Positions 10,135 through 18,429 of a stretch of 24,339 nt of DNA are shown here, one piece after another. The stretch is from Cladosporium sp. IMV 00045 (Eukaryota > Ascomycota > Dothideomycetes > Cladosporiales > Cladosporiaceae). The stretch is from positions 1-24,339 of the forward strand of contig MSJI02000344.1 of the NCBI GenBank assembly GCA_001931905.2. Direction: 5' to 3'. Position numbers and translations under genes: made by a program. Positions within the stretch are counted from its first letter, which is position 1, and every line of letters starts with the position of its first letter. The notes below the pieces were generated by a model. The model was not told the DNA's origin. It saw only the letters and a program-made list of their open reading frames with translations, and did not search any database.

Positions 10135-10857
10135 GCACCACAAGTGTAACGGCACGTCGGTGCCAATGATGGCAGCTCTCGAGGCCGCCATCGAGCGAAA
10201 CGCCGAAGGTGTGCCTGCAAGAGCCCTACGTTGGGAGAACGAGCGATGTCAGCCACCCAGGATTTCGGATTTGATGGCCAGAATGTGAGAAGAGAGAGAC
10301 GAAAGTGGCGCTCGCCATCAGGAACAATGTGCTGGACCGGTACATATTCGAGGAAAGGATGGACCTGGTCAGTAGCCCGTATGTGCAATGCTTGGACATA
10401 TGGGAGACCCAGCGACGGAGAAAGGTACGCCGTGCGAGACTGATCAACATATACAACTGGGCGAGGATAGAAGGCGGCGGCTACTCAAGCGATCGTGTGA
10501 ACTTGTTGCAGCTGATAGAGGGATCCTGGCCGCAGACTTCAGCGCACGTAGTCCGGCTTGGGACCCGTGGGTGGCAAGGCGGTGCAACGCCGGCACGACA
10601 GAAAGGCTCATCGACTCGTGGGACATCGAACGGTTGGATCGGAGTGCAGATGGGGAAGATACGATGTTGGAGGACGGAAGGGGGTGAGGTGAAAGATGAG
10701 GCGTGACAACGACAGGAAAGTAGGAGGGCACAAAGCCCGAAAGCTGTGGCGACTTGGTGAAGTCGGGACAGCGAGCAAGGTTGTACGGATCAAGGCCAAG
10801 GCAAAAGCACATGTAGAAGTGATAGAAATCGTCGTGAAAATAGCCGACGTGCCATAA
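10135..10857 (+). pseudogene. Deleted LINE ORF2: EN domain joined to the ORF2 C-terminus
   Basis: Endonuclease pieces in shifting frames are LQEP (catalytic Glu loop), KVALAIRNNVLDRYIFEERM, VQCLDIWETQRRRKVRRARL, INIYNW, then ILAADFSARSPAWDPWVARR, the GDFNAHSP-like loop. This passes in the same frame through ERLID, at about 10605-10620, directly into SWDIERLDRSADGEDTMLED, the counterpart of copy A's C-terminal SWDIEHLGRSADEEG. The last piece (RDNDRKVGGHKARKLWRLGE to VVKIADVP, TAA at 10855-10857) is in another frame. The large deletion is therefore frame-neutral, but other frame shifts exclude a working endonuclease. Confidence 0.7.
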
Positions 10858-10869
10858 GCTATATAGCTT
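10856..10869. repeat. 14-bp perfect palindrome at the LINE C 3' end
   Basis: AAGCTATATAGCTT, the same palindrome as at 2458-2471. It overlaps the end of the ORF2 stop codon and lies 13 bases before the tail junction. Confidence 0.85.
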
Positions 10870-10882
10870 GAATGCAGTATGA

Positions 10883-10902
10883 TTTTTTTTTTAAAAAAAA
10901 AA
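10883..10902. repeat. T10A10 palindromic junction between LINE copies C and B
   Basis: Ten T followed directly by ten A. Copy C (+) ends at 10882 and copy B (-) resumes at 10903. Copy A has AATAAA... at the corresponding point, so the T run is not the usual tail of the family. Confidence 0.85.
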
Positions 10903-11905
10903 TAGCAGACAGGGCCTGGCTTGGGTCCGACAGTATGTTTATCTCAGCGCATCGTTTTGCGGTTTCTGGCAGTGAATACCGACATAGACGAACGGCCATG
11001 CGGATTGCATAAAGATCGGCGTCAAGCATCGTGAGGTATTTGCCAAGCGAGTCCGCCTTCACCTTTTCTCTATTTCCTTCAGTCCAACCGACAGCTGCTT
11101 CAAAGCTGGTGTCATTGGCTTCACATACTAATAAGGTGATCTTGTCGGGGTCGGTGCTACTTTCCTTTGACACAGCTTGAGGCCGTCCGCCAACGTTGAT
11201 TGCGATGGCCATGCTCAGTGTGTCCGACTTCTCGAGCAGATCGAACCCATATTCAGTATCGTATGTTACATGTTTTGACACCTGTTGGGCCAGTCTGCTT
11301 CCAAATAAGCGATGTGCCTTGTCCGGCCTGGTCCAACCAACACTTGACGGTTGCCCGGTCGCTCCATCATGCCGATACAGCTCGCCGAGGCGGAAGTTTG
11401 CAGGCAAGAGCTGGTGCGTTGGGTGGTCTCAGGCTGCGCTGAGCACGCTTGCCGCAAATCGTGTTTGTCTCTGGTCTAAGAGATCGCCAGCGTACGGCAG
11501 GCATGCAGTTCGTAGAAGAAAGGCTGTCGGTGTAGATCTCAACAGCCCTGTGATGGCTCTCGCTTGGCTGTTCAGCAGTAGCTGCAGCCTTCGCTCTAAA
11601 TCCTTCTGGCCTCTCCACCATACTTCAGCCCCAAAGAGTGCAACGGAGCTGACGGCTGCAATGACTACACGCCTCATGAGTCTGATCGACAGGCCACCGT
11701 TTCGTCTGCTGAGGCTTGCCACGGCTTGTAGTGCACCCTTGGCACTGGTGATCTGCTTCTCGAAGTGCGTCTTGAAGGTCAGCTTCGAGTCGAGCCAGAA
11801 GCCAAGCCACTTGGTCGCTCCCTGGTTGATGGAGCACGAATGCTCGCCGATCCGGGCAATCGCTTGCTTTGCAGCTTGGAGAACTTTCCGCTTCTTGCTG
11901 AATTT
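10903..11905 (-). pseudogene. LINE copy B: ORF2 fragment, RT C-terminal part to RNase H
   Basis: Minus strand. The 11429-12043 frame supplies FSKKRKVLQAAKQAIARIGE, KWLGFWLDSKLTFKTHFEK, SAKGALQAVASLSRRNGG and AEVWWRGQKDLERRLQLLLN, the RT thumb region of Tad/I-type LINEs. A second frame (11407 downwards) gives RLAQQVSKHVTYDTEYGFDL and an RNase H start, TMLDADLYAIRMAVRL...AEINILSDPSQAL. It stops there, in mid-domain, at the T10A10 junction. The RT palm with its catalytic aspartates is absent on the 5' side, beyond about 11905. Residue order and wording match copy A closely, so this is the same family, but both ends are broken by rearrangement rather than by a normal tail. Confidence 0.75.
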
Positions 11906-12473
11906 CCAGAAAGCAAAATGCTTCGTGTGCGCAGGCGAGCACGAAGGGAGCAAACACGAATGCATTGCCGAAAGCTGTAGCAAGAGATCAGGACCATGTG
12001 AGCACCACGCTGCAAAGTGTGCGAACTGCGAGGGGCCACACACGGCAACATCGCGACGGTGTCCCGAACGGATATGGAGCCGTCAGACACGCGAGCGGAA
12101 GGCGACCGAAGTGCGCAGCAGCCCGCCGGTGAGGGAGACAATACCAGAACAAGACGATCCCCCGATCCAGGAAAATCAAGCAGAAATGGAAATGACGCCC
12201 GCCTACCCAGATCAACTCATACCAACACAGGCGATGCCGGTGTCTTCGAACATGAGCACGCCAGAGCCATTGGCCCGGGGGGAACCGCCGCCCAGACCTA
12301 TAAGGGAACACCGGCCAAGGACCAAACAGTTCGTGAGGGCGACCCAGATCCTCAGCTCCGACGACCCGACGCACATGTCCATTGACGATGATATTGATAC
12401 AAGATATCTGCAACGGCACGGCTGTGTCGACGATAGCAGCACTGGAGGCGGCCGTGGAGCGAGGAGCCGATTT
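11906..12473 (+). pseudogene. LINE ORF1 C-terminus with zinc knuckles and start of endonuclease
   Basis: Plus-strand fragment opposite in orientation to copy B. KAKCFVCAGEHEGSKHEC and CEHHAAKCANCEGPH...CP are Cys/His knuckles typical of LINE ORF1 RNA-binding proteins. A Pro/Glu-rich tail follows (REHRPRTKQFVRATQILSS, then MSIDDDIDTRY). In a second frame the last 60 bases read NGTAVSTIAALEAAVERGAD, the very start of an endonuclease domain and clearly homologous to copy C at about 10138-10200. The sequence ends abruptly where LINE D's 3' tail begins at 12474, so D cut this copy or joined to it later. The rest of this copy is not found on the far side of D. Confidence 0.68.
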
Positions 12474-12500
12474 GAATTGATTGATTTGATTGATTTGATT
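12474..12500 (-). repeat. Tandem-repeat 3' tail of LINE D
   Basis: On the minus strand the element ends in two and a half units of a 9-base repeat, AATCAAATC, instead of poly(A). Short tandem tails are known from I-type and some Tad-type LINEs. It marks the 3' end of LINE D and distinguishes it from the poly(A)-tailed A/C family. Confidence 0.8.
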
Positions 12501-12791
12501 ATATCCTACTCGGTTTCAGCCGCCTTTCCCAGCAGCTATGCCCGGTGGAGGAGAGCGCGGCAGACAGCCGACACGTCCCGTACGGGCCGTCCCACTTCGC
12601 CCAGTCTGACACCCAAGTGCAAACCGGACCAGCTGCCTCCTACGCTCTCCTTTCCTCTCTCCAGCCACCGTCTCCAATTGCCTGGCAGCGTTCGCAGACG
12701 GTGGCTCGCTTGCTATGTGTCCTATGTGAAAGCTGGCACCTTGTCTATGGTATCCTTGTACCTACAGTCTCCCCCCAGTGATCGGCTTCGT
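12501..12791 (-). other. 3' UTR of LINE D
   Basis: Non-coding 290 bases between the ORF2 stop (TAG at 12792-12794) and the repeat tail, GC-rich with no frame of note. In this class of element the 3' UTR usually holds the signal recognised by the reverse transcriptase; no specific motif could be assigned. Confidence 0.7.
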
Positions 12792-15700
12792 CTACTCCTC
12801 CACGATCCTGCCCTGCCCTAGGATCTGCGTGCGTTCTATGAACTTGATGGCTTTGATGGCTACTTTGCGCTTGCTGAGGATTGCTCGAAGGTCGTTCCCT
12901 TCCGGTAGATGGCCGAGTTCCTGTTTCCGGATGTCCTTGAGCTTCCGGAACGTCAAGAGGATGTGCCGCGCTGTCTGGCGGCCTTCTTGACAGGTGCACA
13001 TTGGATCCAGAATGTCAGGCACTTTTCGGCGAAAGAGGAAATCCCTGAGTCCTATCTTCTCGGTCCTCAGTTGCACCAGAGTGGCACTTTGCCTCTTCGT
13101 CAGACCGTCGTGCAGCTGCAGCACCTTTTTGGAGGGCGCCGGTGTGTGCCTGAACGTGGTTCTTCCTTTCGTTTCCTGCTGCCAGCTGGTCTGCCACATT
13201 TTGTCTGCCTCTTTGCGGCTCCACATCTTGAGTGTGGCTTGAAGTGTACATAGCTCCGGCGGTGCGTCTGCTTTCGATCCTGATGCCGAGCCCACTCTCC
13301 ATCCCGTAGCTTCCTTCGCAGCGATGTCTGCGGCTTCATTTCCTTCGATACCCTCATGCGACGGTATCCATCGTACTACCACGGTGTGTCCCTTCCCTTG
13401 GAGCGACTCAACCCTGGCGGCGATTTGCTTGAGGATGTAAGCTCCCGACCTGCCCTCTGGTCTAGTCAGGGAACGGATGGCCGCCTGGTTGTCCACGAAG
13501 ATATTAACGTGTATCTTGAACGCGCTTGCGTCGGCTTCTGCTGCTGCCATTGTCAAAGCGAGGTTGATACCCTGCAACTCTGCTGCGTAGACCGTCGAAG
13601 TTGCGTCTGTCCCCATGTATGCATTCATCATCTGTCCTTTCTCGAGGCTCACCGCCGCTGCGCCAACATGGCCGCCTATACAGCTGCCGTCTGTGTAGAG
13701 GCATATACCTCCTTTTCTGATCTCGCAGTCGTGTGTGGAGCGTGCGTCCGTCTCCTGTTCTATGTGTGTGATAGGTCCTCGCCACCATGGCGGTGTAACG
13801 AAAGGTGGTATTGTCTCTATGGCGTGGACGTTTGTAGGGTTCTTGTCTTCGTATCGACGATTCATATTGCGCAGAGGGCTAGTGTAGACGGGCATACGAG
13901 CGCTGCCCCTAGTTGACTTCCTCGATATGTGGTCCAGCTCCGGCGCCGTCTTACTAGTCATGATACGACCTAGGGTGTCCGTGTTGTGCCTCTCGATTTG
14001 CTGTACCACAGGCAGCAGGTGTGCTTCAACATCTAGTGCAACGCTTGACGTGGCTCTGAATGCTCCGGTGATGGCTCTGGCTCCTCGTGCTTGTAGGCTT
14101 CCTAGGATGTGAAGTGTCTTTCCTGTGTAAGGAGCGGCGTTTCCTTTCGAATTAGACCAGACTGAGCATGCATACATCATTTGCGGCACCACTACCCCAC
14201 GGTAGATCTTCCGCATGTCATACATGCGGACACCCCATGTGGAGCTGCCCAGAGAAGCAAGGGCATTGACTGATTTTGACACCTTTCTTCTGATTTCTTC
14301 GATGTGTGACTTCCAGTAAAGTTTCTGGTCCATCACCACCCCTAAATATTTGCATGTTTTTTTTTTTGGCACGATGTTTCCCCATTCGGTTTCGATTTCC
14401 TTATCAGTGTCAAAGCGTGTTCGTGATCTGGTGAAATGGGTCAACTGGAACTTGTCAGGGGCGAACTTAGATGCATGTGTAGACGCCCAATGTTGCGCTC
14501 TCTCTAGTGCCAGCTTAAGCTTCTCACAGGTCTCTAAGGTTGTTTCGCCACACGCCAGTATTGCTGCATCGTCAATGTATCCTGTCGCTGTTGTGTCTTG
14601 ATCCAGTTCGCAGGTCTCAAGAAGACCAGCGTTATAGAAGATGTAGAGGATAGGAGACAGCGGAGATCCTTGTGGGATCCCGGTGTTAATAGCGTATTCT
14701 TCTGATGTGAAATCGTCCATCGTGATCCTCGTCTGTCTTTCACCGAGAAAGCTCGCGATCCAGAGTACCATCCTCTCATCCACTCTTCGTGTGCGCAGAT
14801 TGTGGAGTAGTCTTTCGTGTGACACGTTATCGAACGCGCCAGACACATCCAGCAGCAGCAGACTAGCGACTTTGCCACGGCCAGTGTTCCAAGCCCTGTA
14901 GATTCTTTCAATAATCATGTGTAGTGCATGCTCAGTCGATCTCAGCCTTCGGCCGCCGATGTGAGTGCTTGGGAGGACATGGTACGTTTCCACGAGGTAA
15001 CTCAGTCTTCGAGCCATGACAGCGTCCATGATCTTGCCAATCGTGTTCAACAAAGCTATTGGACGATATGCCTTCGGTATCGTGTAGTTGTCCTTTCCTG
15101 GCTTTCGCAGTACCACGGTAGTCGAAGAGCGAAAATGCGCCGGGCAGTAGCCAATGTGTAAGCTCAGGTTAAAGACGCTCGTCAGGTGGCCCACTATGAT
15201 GTCTGCCGCCGCTTGTAAAACACGGTTCGGTAAGCCATCTGGACCGGGTGCTTTTAGAGGCGACGCTGATTGGATGGCTTCCAATGTCTCCTTCTCGGTT
15301 ATCGGCGGTAGACTGATCTGTCCGGCGTACTGTGCGTCTTGCATGTCATCTAGATCGGCCGCTGGCGGTCTAGGGAAGAAGGTGCGTCTGAATAGTTCTG
15401 CTTTTTCGCTTGCTTCGGTGACCTCACTCCCAGTCTGTGGACACCGCAACGATGGCGTTACACTTGATGGCAGTGTCTCTCTCCCCCTGGCCCACTTGGC
15501 TATCTTCCAGAGAGCCTCTAGGGAGTCCGATGCTGCTGCGACCTTCTCCCTGTGTGCCGTCTGTAAAGCTTTCTTGATGGTCCTTGCCTTCTTGTTCCTC
15601 GCCGCACGATAAGCTTCCCAGCTTTCCTCTGTATGATCTTTACAGTGTGCTCGGCGCAGTCGCTTCGACTCTGCTAATACCCGAGTGCACTCATCATTCC

Positions 15701-16640
15701 AGCCTTCTCTTGCTTTTGGTGAGAGTCGTGTTCTTGGAAGTACCTTTTCGACTGCCTTATCGGTTGCCTCTACGATCATCGTTGTGTATTGATCAAGCGC
15801 AGTCTTGGTTCTGGGCCGTTGTCGTTGCGGTAGGGTCTGTCGGAGCGCTTCACAAAGCTTCTTGTCGTCCAGTCTTTTCCAATTCCTCTTCGGCTCTTTG
15901 TCTAGCTTCTTAGTATTCAGATTGAGCATGGTAGTAATTGGGAAGTGATCCGAGTCGTGGTCGAGTTCTTCGTCCACTTCGCTCTTGATGAGCCTGTCGA
16001 GAAGACCTAGCGTGATCCAGCATAAATCGATGGTAGTTTGGGCATTGCGTTCCGCGTACGTCACTACCCCCTGCTGCAATGTGTTCGTCATGCCGAAGCG
16101 CTCCATGATGACAATGAGCTCCTCGGCTTCTTGATCTTCCTGGACTACTCGATCTCCGCCCCACGAGCGATGGTGGAGATTGAAGTCACCGAGTACCACT
16201 TGCTCGTCTCGCTCGTATCTCTCGAGTAGCGTACAGAGGAGAGGCAAGACACTCTCGCGGTTCTCTGATGCTCGACCAGGATTGTAGACGTTGTGAACGT
16301 GTAGTCGCCCCTGTGTTTGGGCTTCTGCCTCGCACCGGATATGGAGCGAGCACATGTCTTTCGTTTGCGACTCGAATTGCCACTTCGTGTTGTCGAGTCG
16401 TTTGTTGACAAAGAAGCATACCCTGGCGGGTCCATCTTCAACAGCTGCCGGGCAACAAAGGTGAAAACGATCCTTAGCGGGGTGGTGTGTTGTTGTCAGG
16501 AACGGGTTCCTCCATGGTTCCTGGATGGCTAGGATGTCGTAATCAATTACACTCGGGTCTCGCAGCAGAGTTGCCATGACTGTGTCTCGCGATTTCCGGA
16601 CGTTGTACTGTAGTATTTTGAGCGTGCTGGTCTGATTCAT
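12792..16640 (-). CDS. LINE D ORF2: endonuclease, reverse transcriptase, RNase H
   Basis: 1282 aa. It nicks target DNA and copies the element RNA onto it in the nucleus. The AP-like endonuclease at 1-235 shows QYNVRKS (Asn13), QEPW (Glu41), GDFNLHHRSWGG (Asp152, His157) and SDHFPI (Asp231, His232). RT at about 455-740 has LRKPGKDNYTIPKAYRPIAL, LLLLDVSGAFDNVSHERLL (motif A), TGIPQGSPLSPILY (motif B) and the active site GYIDDA (Asp690, Asp691). RNase H at 975-1112 has YTDGSC (Asp983), AAELQG (Glu1021), FVDNQA (Asp1050) and IPSHEGIEGNEAAD (His1095, Asp1105). The C-terminal knuckle is C1215-x-C1217-x8-H1226-x4-Phe1231, with Phe where Cys is usual. The start ATG overlaps the ORF1 stop, so translation probably depends on termination-reinitiation. 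RNase H suggests the Tad or I clade. Confidence 0.95.
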   Translation of the reverse strand: MNQTSTLKILQYNVRKSRDTVMATLLRDPSVIDYDILAIQEPWRNPFLTTTHHPAKDRFHLCCPAAVEDGPARVCFFVNKRLDNTKWQFESQTKDMCSLHIRCEAEAQTQGRLHVHNVYNPGRASENRESVLPLLCTLLERYERDEQVVLGDFNLHHRSWGGDRVVQEDQEAEELIVIMERFGMTNTLQQGVVTYAERNAQTTIDLCWITLGLLDRLIKSEVDEELDHDSDHFPITTMLNLNTKKLDKEPKRNWKRLDDKKLCEALRQTLPQRQRPRTKTALDQYTTMIVEATDKAVEKVLPRTRLSPKAREGWNDECTRVLAESKRLRRAHCKDHTEESWEAYRAARNKKARTIKKALQTAHREKVAAASDSLEALWKIAKWARGRETLPSSVTPSLRCPQTGSEVTEASEKAELFRRTFFPRPPAADLDDMQDAQYAGQISLPPITEKETLEAIQSASPLKAPGPDGLPNRVLQAAADIIVGHLTSVFNLSLHIGYCPAHFRSSTTVVLRKPGKDNYTIPKAYRPIALLNTIGKIMDAVMARRLSYLVETYHVLPSTHIGGRRLRSTEHALHMIIERIYRAWNTGRGKVASLLLLDVSGAFDNVSHERLLHNLRTRRVDERMVLWIASFLGERQTRITMDDFTSEEYAINTGIPQGSPLSPILYIFYNAGLLETCELDQDTTATGYIDDAAILACGETTLETCEKLKLALERAQHWASTHASKFAPDKFQLTHFTRSRTRFDTDKEIETEWGNIVPKKKTCKYLGVVMDQKLYWKSHIEEIRRKVSKSVNALASLGSSTWGVRMYDMRKIYRGVVVPQMMYACSVWSNSKGNAAPYTGKTLHILGSLQARGARAITGAFRATSSVALDVEAHLLPVVQQIERHNTDTLGRIMTSKTAPELDHISRKSTRGSARMPVYTSPLRNMNRRYEDKNPTNVHAIETIPPFVTPPWWRGPITHIEQETDARSTHDCEIRKGGICLYTDGSCIGGHVGAAAVSLEKGQMMNAYMGTDATSTVYAAELQGINLALTMAAAEADASAFKIHVNIFVDNQAAIRSLTRPEGRSGAYILKQIAARVESLQGKGHTVVVRWIPSHEGIEGNEAADIAAKEATGWRVGSASGSKADAPPELCTLQATLKMWSRKEADKMWQTSWQQETKGRTTFRHTPAPSKKVLQLHDGLTKRQSATLVQLRTEKIGLRDFLFRRKVPDILDPMCTCQEGRQTARHILLTFRKLKDIRKQELGHLPEGNDLRAILSKRKVAIKAIKFIERTQILGQGRIVEE
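14357..14367 (-). other. Run of 11 A inside LINE D ORF2
   Basis: On the coding strand eleven A in a row encode the Lys-Lys-Lys of NIVPKKKTCKYLG, residues 758-764, after the RT catalytic core. The run is intact here (in frame). Such runs invite polymerase slippage, so it is a weak point of the ORF. Confidence 0.8.
16637..16640 (-). promoter_or_regulatory. ATGA stop/start overlap of LINE D ORF1 and ORF2
   Basis: On the minus strand the ORF2 start ATG (16640-16638) and the ORF1 stop TGA (16639-16637) share two bases. The ORFs are in different frames. This is the arrangement expected for coupled termination-reinitiation of the downstream protein. Confidence 0.9.
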
Positions 16641-18325
16641 GAGTCCACGTCAGAGTCGATCTCCATTTGCTGGCTGTTGGAACGGATCAACGTGTTGTTC
16701 TCGAGTGCCTCAAGCGCCCTCCTCGACGGGTTGGCGGCTCTCTGCGGTCTCTGAGTGCGCATCATCCTTGGTGGCTCGTTCTCTTTGTCTGCCGCTTGCA
16801 GCGGTAGTCCGGTGTTGGTCCGCTTTTGTCCTCTCCCTGTTGGAGAGGTCTCCCTGGCAGTCATCGTCTCCGACAGCTGACCAGGATCTCTCAATGATCT
16901 TGTCCTCCGTAGCGTTCCTGTCACCGCTACTGGCTGAATGCCCGGCCTGGAAACCTCCGGTACCGGGTGGTATTGAGCCCGTGTCACGTATGCTGCCTTA
17001 GTCCGAGCGAGCTCCTCCTTCCGGGTTGGGCAGTTCTGGTTCCACGCCTCGTGCGCGTCGCCGCAAGCTGCGCATTTCCTGGTCGCTGCCCGGTCAGCCT
17101 TTGACGGGCAATCCCTAGAGTTGTGCTCCTGCGCACAGTAGCCACATGCTGTTGTTGCCTTGCACTGGGTTCCTATGTGGCCATATTTCTGGCACTTGAA
17201 GCACTGCTTCAAGCGACAAGATCGTTCGTACCTCTCGCACTGGAACAACTCGCCCTGCCATACCAGGCCTTCGTCGATGATCTTGTTTGCGTCTTCCGGC
17301 CGAGTGAACTCAATGATTACCGACGACGCCGACTTGCTGTAAGCATTTCTGGTCAGCCAGCCCACATATTTGATCTCTGCTTGTGGTATAAACGGTCGAT
17401 TGTCCTGCAGGATGTTCTCCCGGATCTCTTCAAACTTATCTATCTCCATGGTGCTGGTGCGGATGCCGTGCGCGATGACGCCATACGTCGGGTTGCGGAT
17501 GTTCGCTCCGTTACCGACTCGGCAAACCCAGTCGTCTGCGAACTGTCTCAGAACCTGTGTCTCTGAGGTAGTAGCTGTTCTGAGGCTCAAGTCCCCGCTC
17601 TTCAATTGGTTGGAGGACATTATCTTCACATGTGCGATGTGCTCATTTTGGCTTTGCTCGAGGGCGCGTTCGATGTGGGACTTCAGGTTACGTGGGTTCA
17701 TGGCTCGCAATTTGGAGATGGTCAATGGGTTTCGGATGCTCACGATGACTTCACGTTGGGCCTGGAGGGAAACGGCCTTAATCGCGTGTGCACTAGGCGC
17801 TCCCGAAGCAAGCGCTCCATTTGCTGCGACTGCTGCATAGCTCATATGTCCGTGTGCCCTGGCCGGAGGGGCCTTGTCTTTCAGCTCTTTGACCATGTCC
17901 ACAACCGTCTTGCTCCTGTCTGTCGCTTCTCGTGCTGCTGCCTTTGTCTCTTCTCCAATCTTGATGCTCCGCTTGATGTCTGCCGCATTCTTCCTCATTT
18001 CCACTTTGACTGTCTCTATAACGTTCGCAGTCTCTTCCGCGACATCTTTCGCTTCGGTCTGCATGATACTGAGTGCATCCTGGATGGTGGTGAGATCCGG
18101 CGTCCTGAGTGTCTTGCTTATCATGGTTAGTGTCCCCGTGATCATAGTCCTCACATGGTTCGCCGGCACAGCCTGGCTTTGCGAGCGGTCGATGCAGTTC
18201 AGCGTATCGCGGAGGTACTTGGTGAGTTCGGTAGCGTGCTCGCGGAGTTCGAGAGGCCAGTCAGCCCCTGAGGGCCATGGAATAGCCCATTTCGGTACAG
18301 CCGCGCTGGGCGACGCGACCGACAT
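16637..18325 (-). CDS. LINE D ORF1: gag-like RNA-binding protein with three zinc knuckles
   Basis: 562 aa. The protein should coat the element RNA and act as a nucleic-acid chaperone in the ribonucleoprotein. Residues 25-155 are mostly helical and charged, likely coiled coil (EAKDVAEETANVIETVKVEM). MSYAAVAANG at 161-170 is a motif frequent before the central domain of such proteins. Then comes a domain with VIVSIRNPL, RNLKSHIERA and SSVIIEFTRPEDANKIIDEG. The three knuckles are CFKCQKYGHIGTQC (375-388), CGYCAQEHNSRDC (394-406) and CAACGDAHEAWNQNC (418-432). The tail is basic and Pro/Arg-rich. ATG at 18325 is the first start of this long frame and leaves a short 5' UTR. The ORF ends in the ATGA overlap with ORF2. 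It differs clearly from the ORF1 remnants at 6283-7440 and 11906-12473, so two LINE families are present. Confidence 0.93.
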   Translation of the reverse strand: MSVASPSAAVPKWAIPWPSGADWPLELREHATELTKYLRDTLNCIDRSQSQAVPANHVRTMITGTLTMISKTLRTPDLTTIQDALSIMQTEAKDVAEETANVIETVKVEMRKNAADIKRSIKIGEETKAAAREATDRSKTVVDMVKELKDKAPPARAHGHMSYAAVAANGALASGAPSAHAIKAVSLQAQREVIVSIRNPLTISKLRAMNPRNLKSHIERALEQSQNEHIAHVKIMSSNQLKSGDLSLRTATTSETQVLRQFADDWVCRVGNGANIRNPTYGVIAHGIRTSTMEIDKFEEIRENILQDNRPFIPQAEIKYVGWLTRNAYSKSASSVIIEFTRPEDANKIIDEGLVWQGELFQCERYERSCRLKQCFKCQKYGHIGTQCKATTACGYCAQEHNSRDCPSKADRAATRKCAACGDAHEAWNQNCPTRKEELARTKAAYVTRAQYHPVPEVSRPGIQPVAVTGTLRRTRSLRDPGQLSETMTARETSPTGRGQKRTNTGLPLQAADKENEPPRMMRTQRPQRAANPSRRALEALENNTLIRSNSQQMEIDSDVDS

Positions 18326-18429
18326 GATAGCACTCCGAAAACCACTTCTAGGAGCCGTGTACGTTCAGAAAATTGAGTCAATTCCAAAAATTAGAGTACT
18401 CGCTGTTGTCGTGTTTTTGTCGTTCAGAG

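Larger units (their letters stand above)
10130..10902 (+). mobile_element. LINE copy C: endonuclease fused to the 3' end by internal deletion
   Basis: A plus-strand element of about 770 bp in the same family as copy A. Its left part matches the start of ORF2 endonuclease (ALEAAIERN, then LQEPYVGRTSDVSHPGF) and its right part is the ORF2 C-terminus plus 3' UTR. The last 43 bases before the tail, ending GAATGCAGTATGA, match copy A base for base. RT, RNase H and zinc knuckle, which would occupy over 2 kb, are missing. The left boundary is approximate; homology to the fragment at 12420-12473 begins near 10135. It lies about 45 bp downstream of the transcription factor stop codon and so may contribute its 3' end or alter read-through. 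No target-site duplication was found. Confidence 0.75.

Noticed and set aside
11196..12821. Plus-strand frame of 541 codons
   Set aside because: Its first 230 codons are the antisense of LINE copy B's RT. Only the later part, from about 11906, is real LINE ORF1 sequence, so the long frame is a chance fusion across a rearrangement junction.
13356..13916. Plus-strand frames of 100-190 codons within 12800-18300
   Set aside because: Antisense shadows of the two LINE D ORFs; composition is explained by the coding strand.
14620..14660. YIDD-type RT as a retron, group II intron or other defence-linked RT
   Set aside because: The same protein has an AP-like endonuclease, RNase H and a partner ORF1 with CCHC knuckles, which is a eukaryotic LINE.
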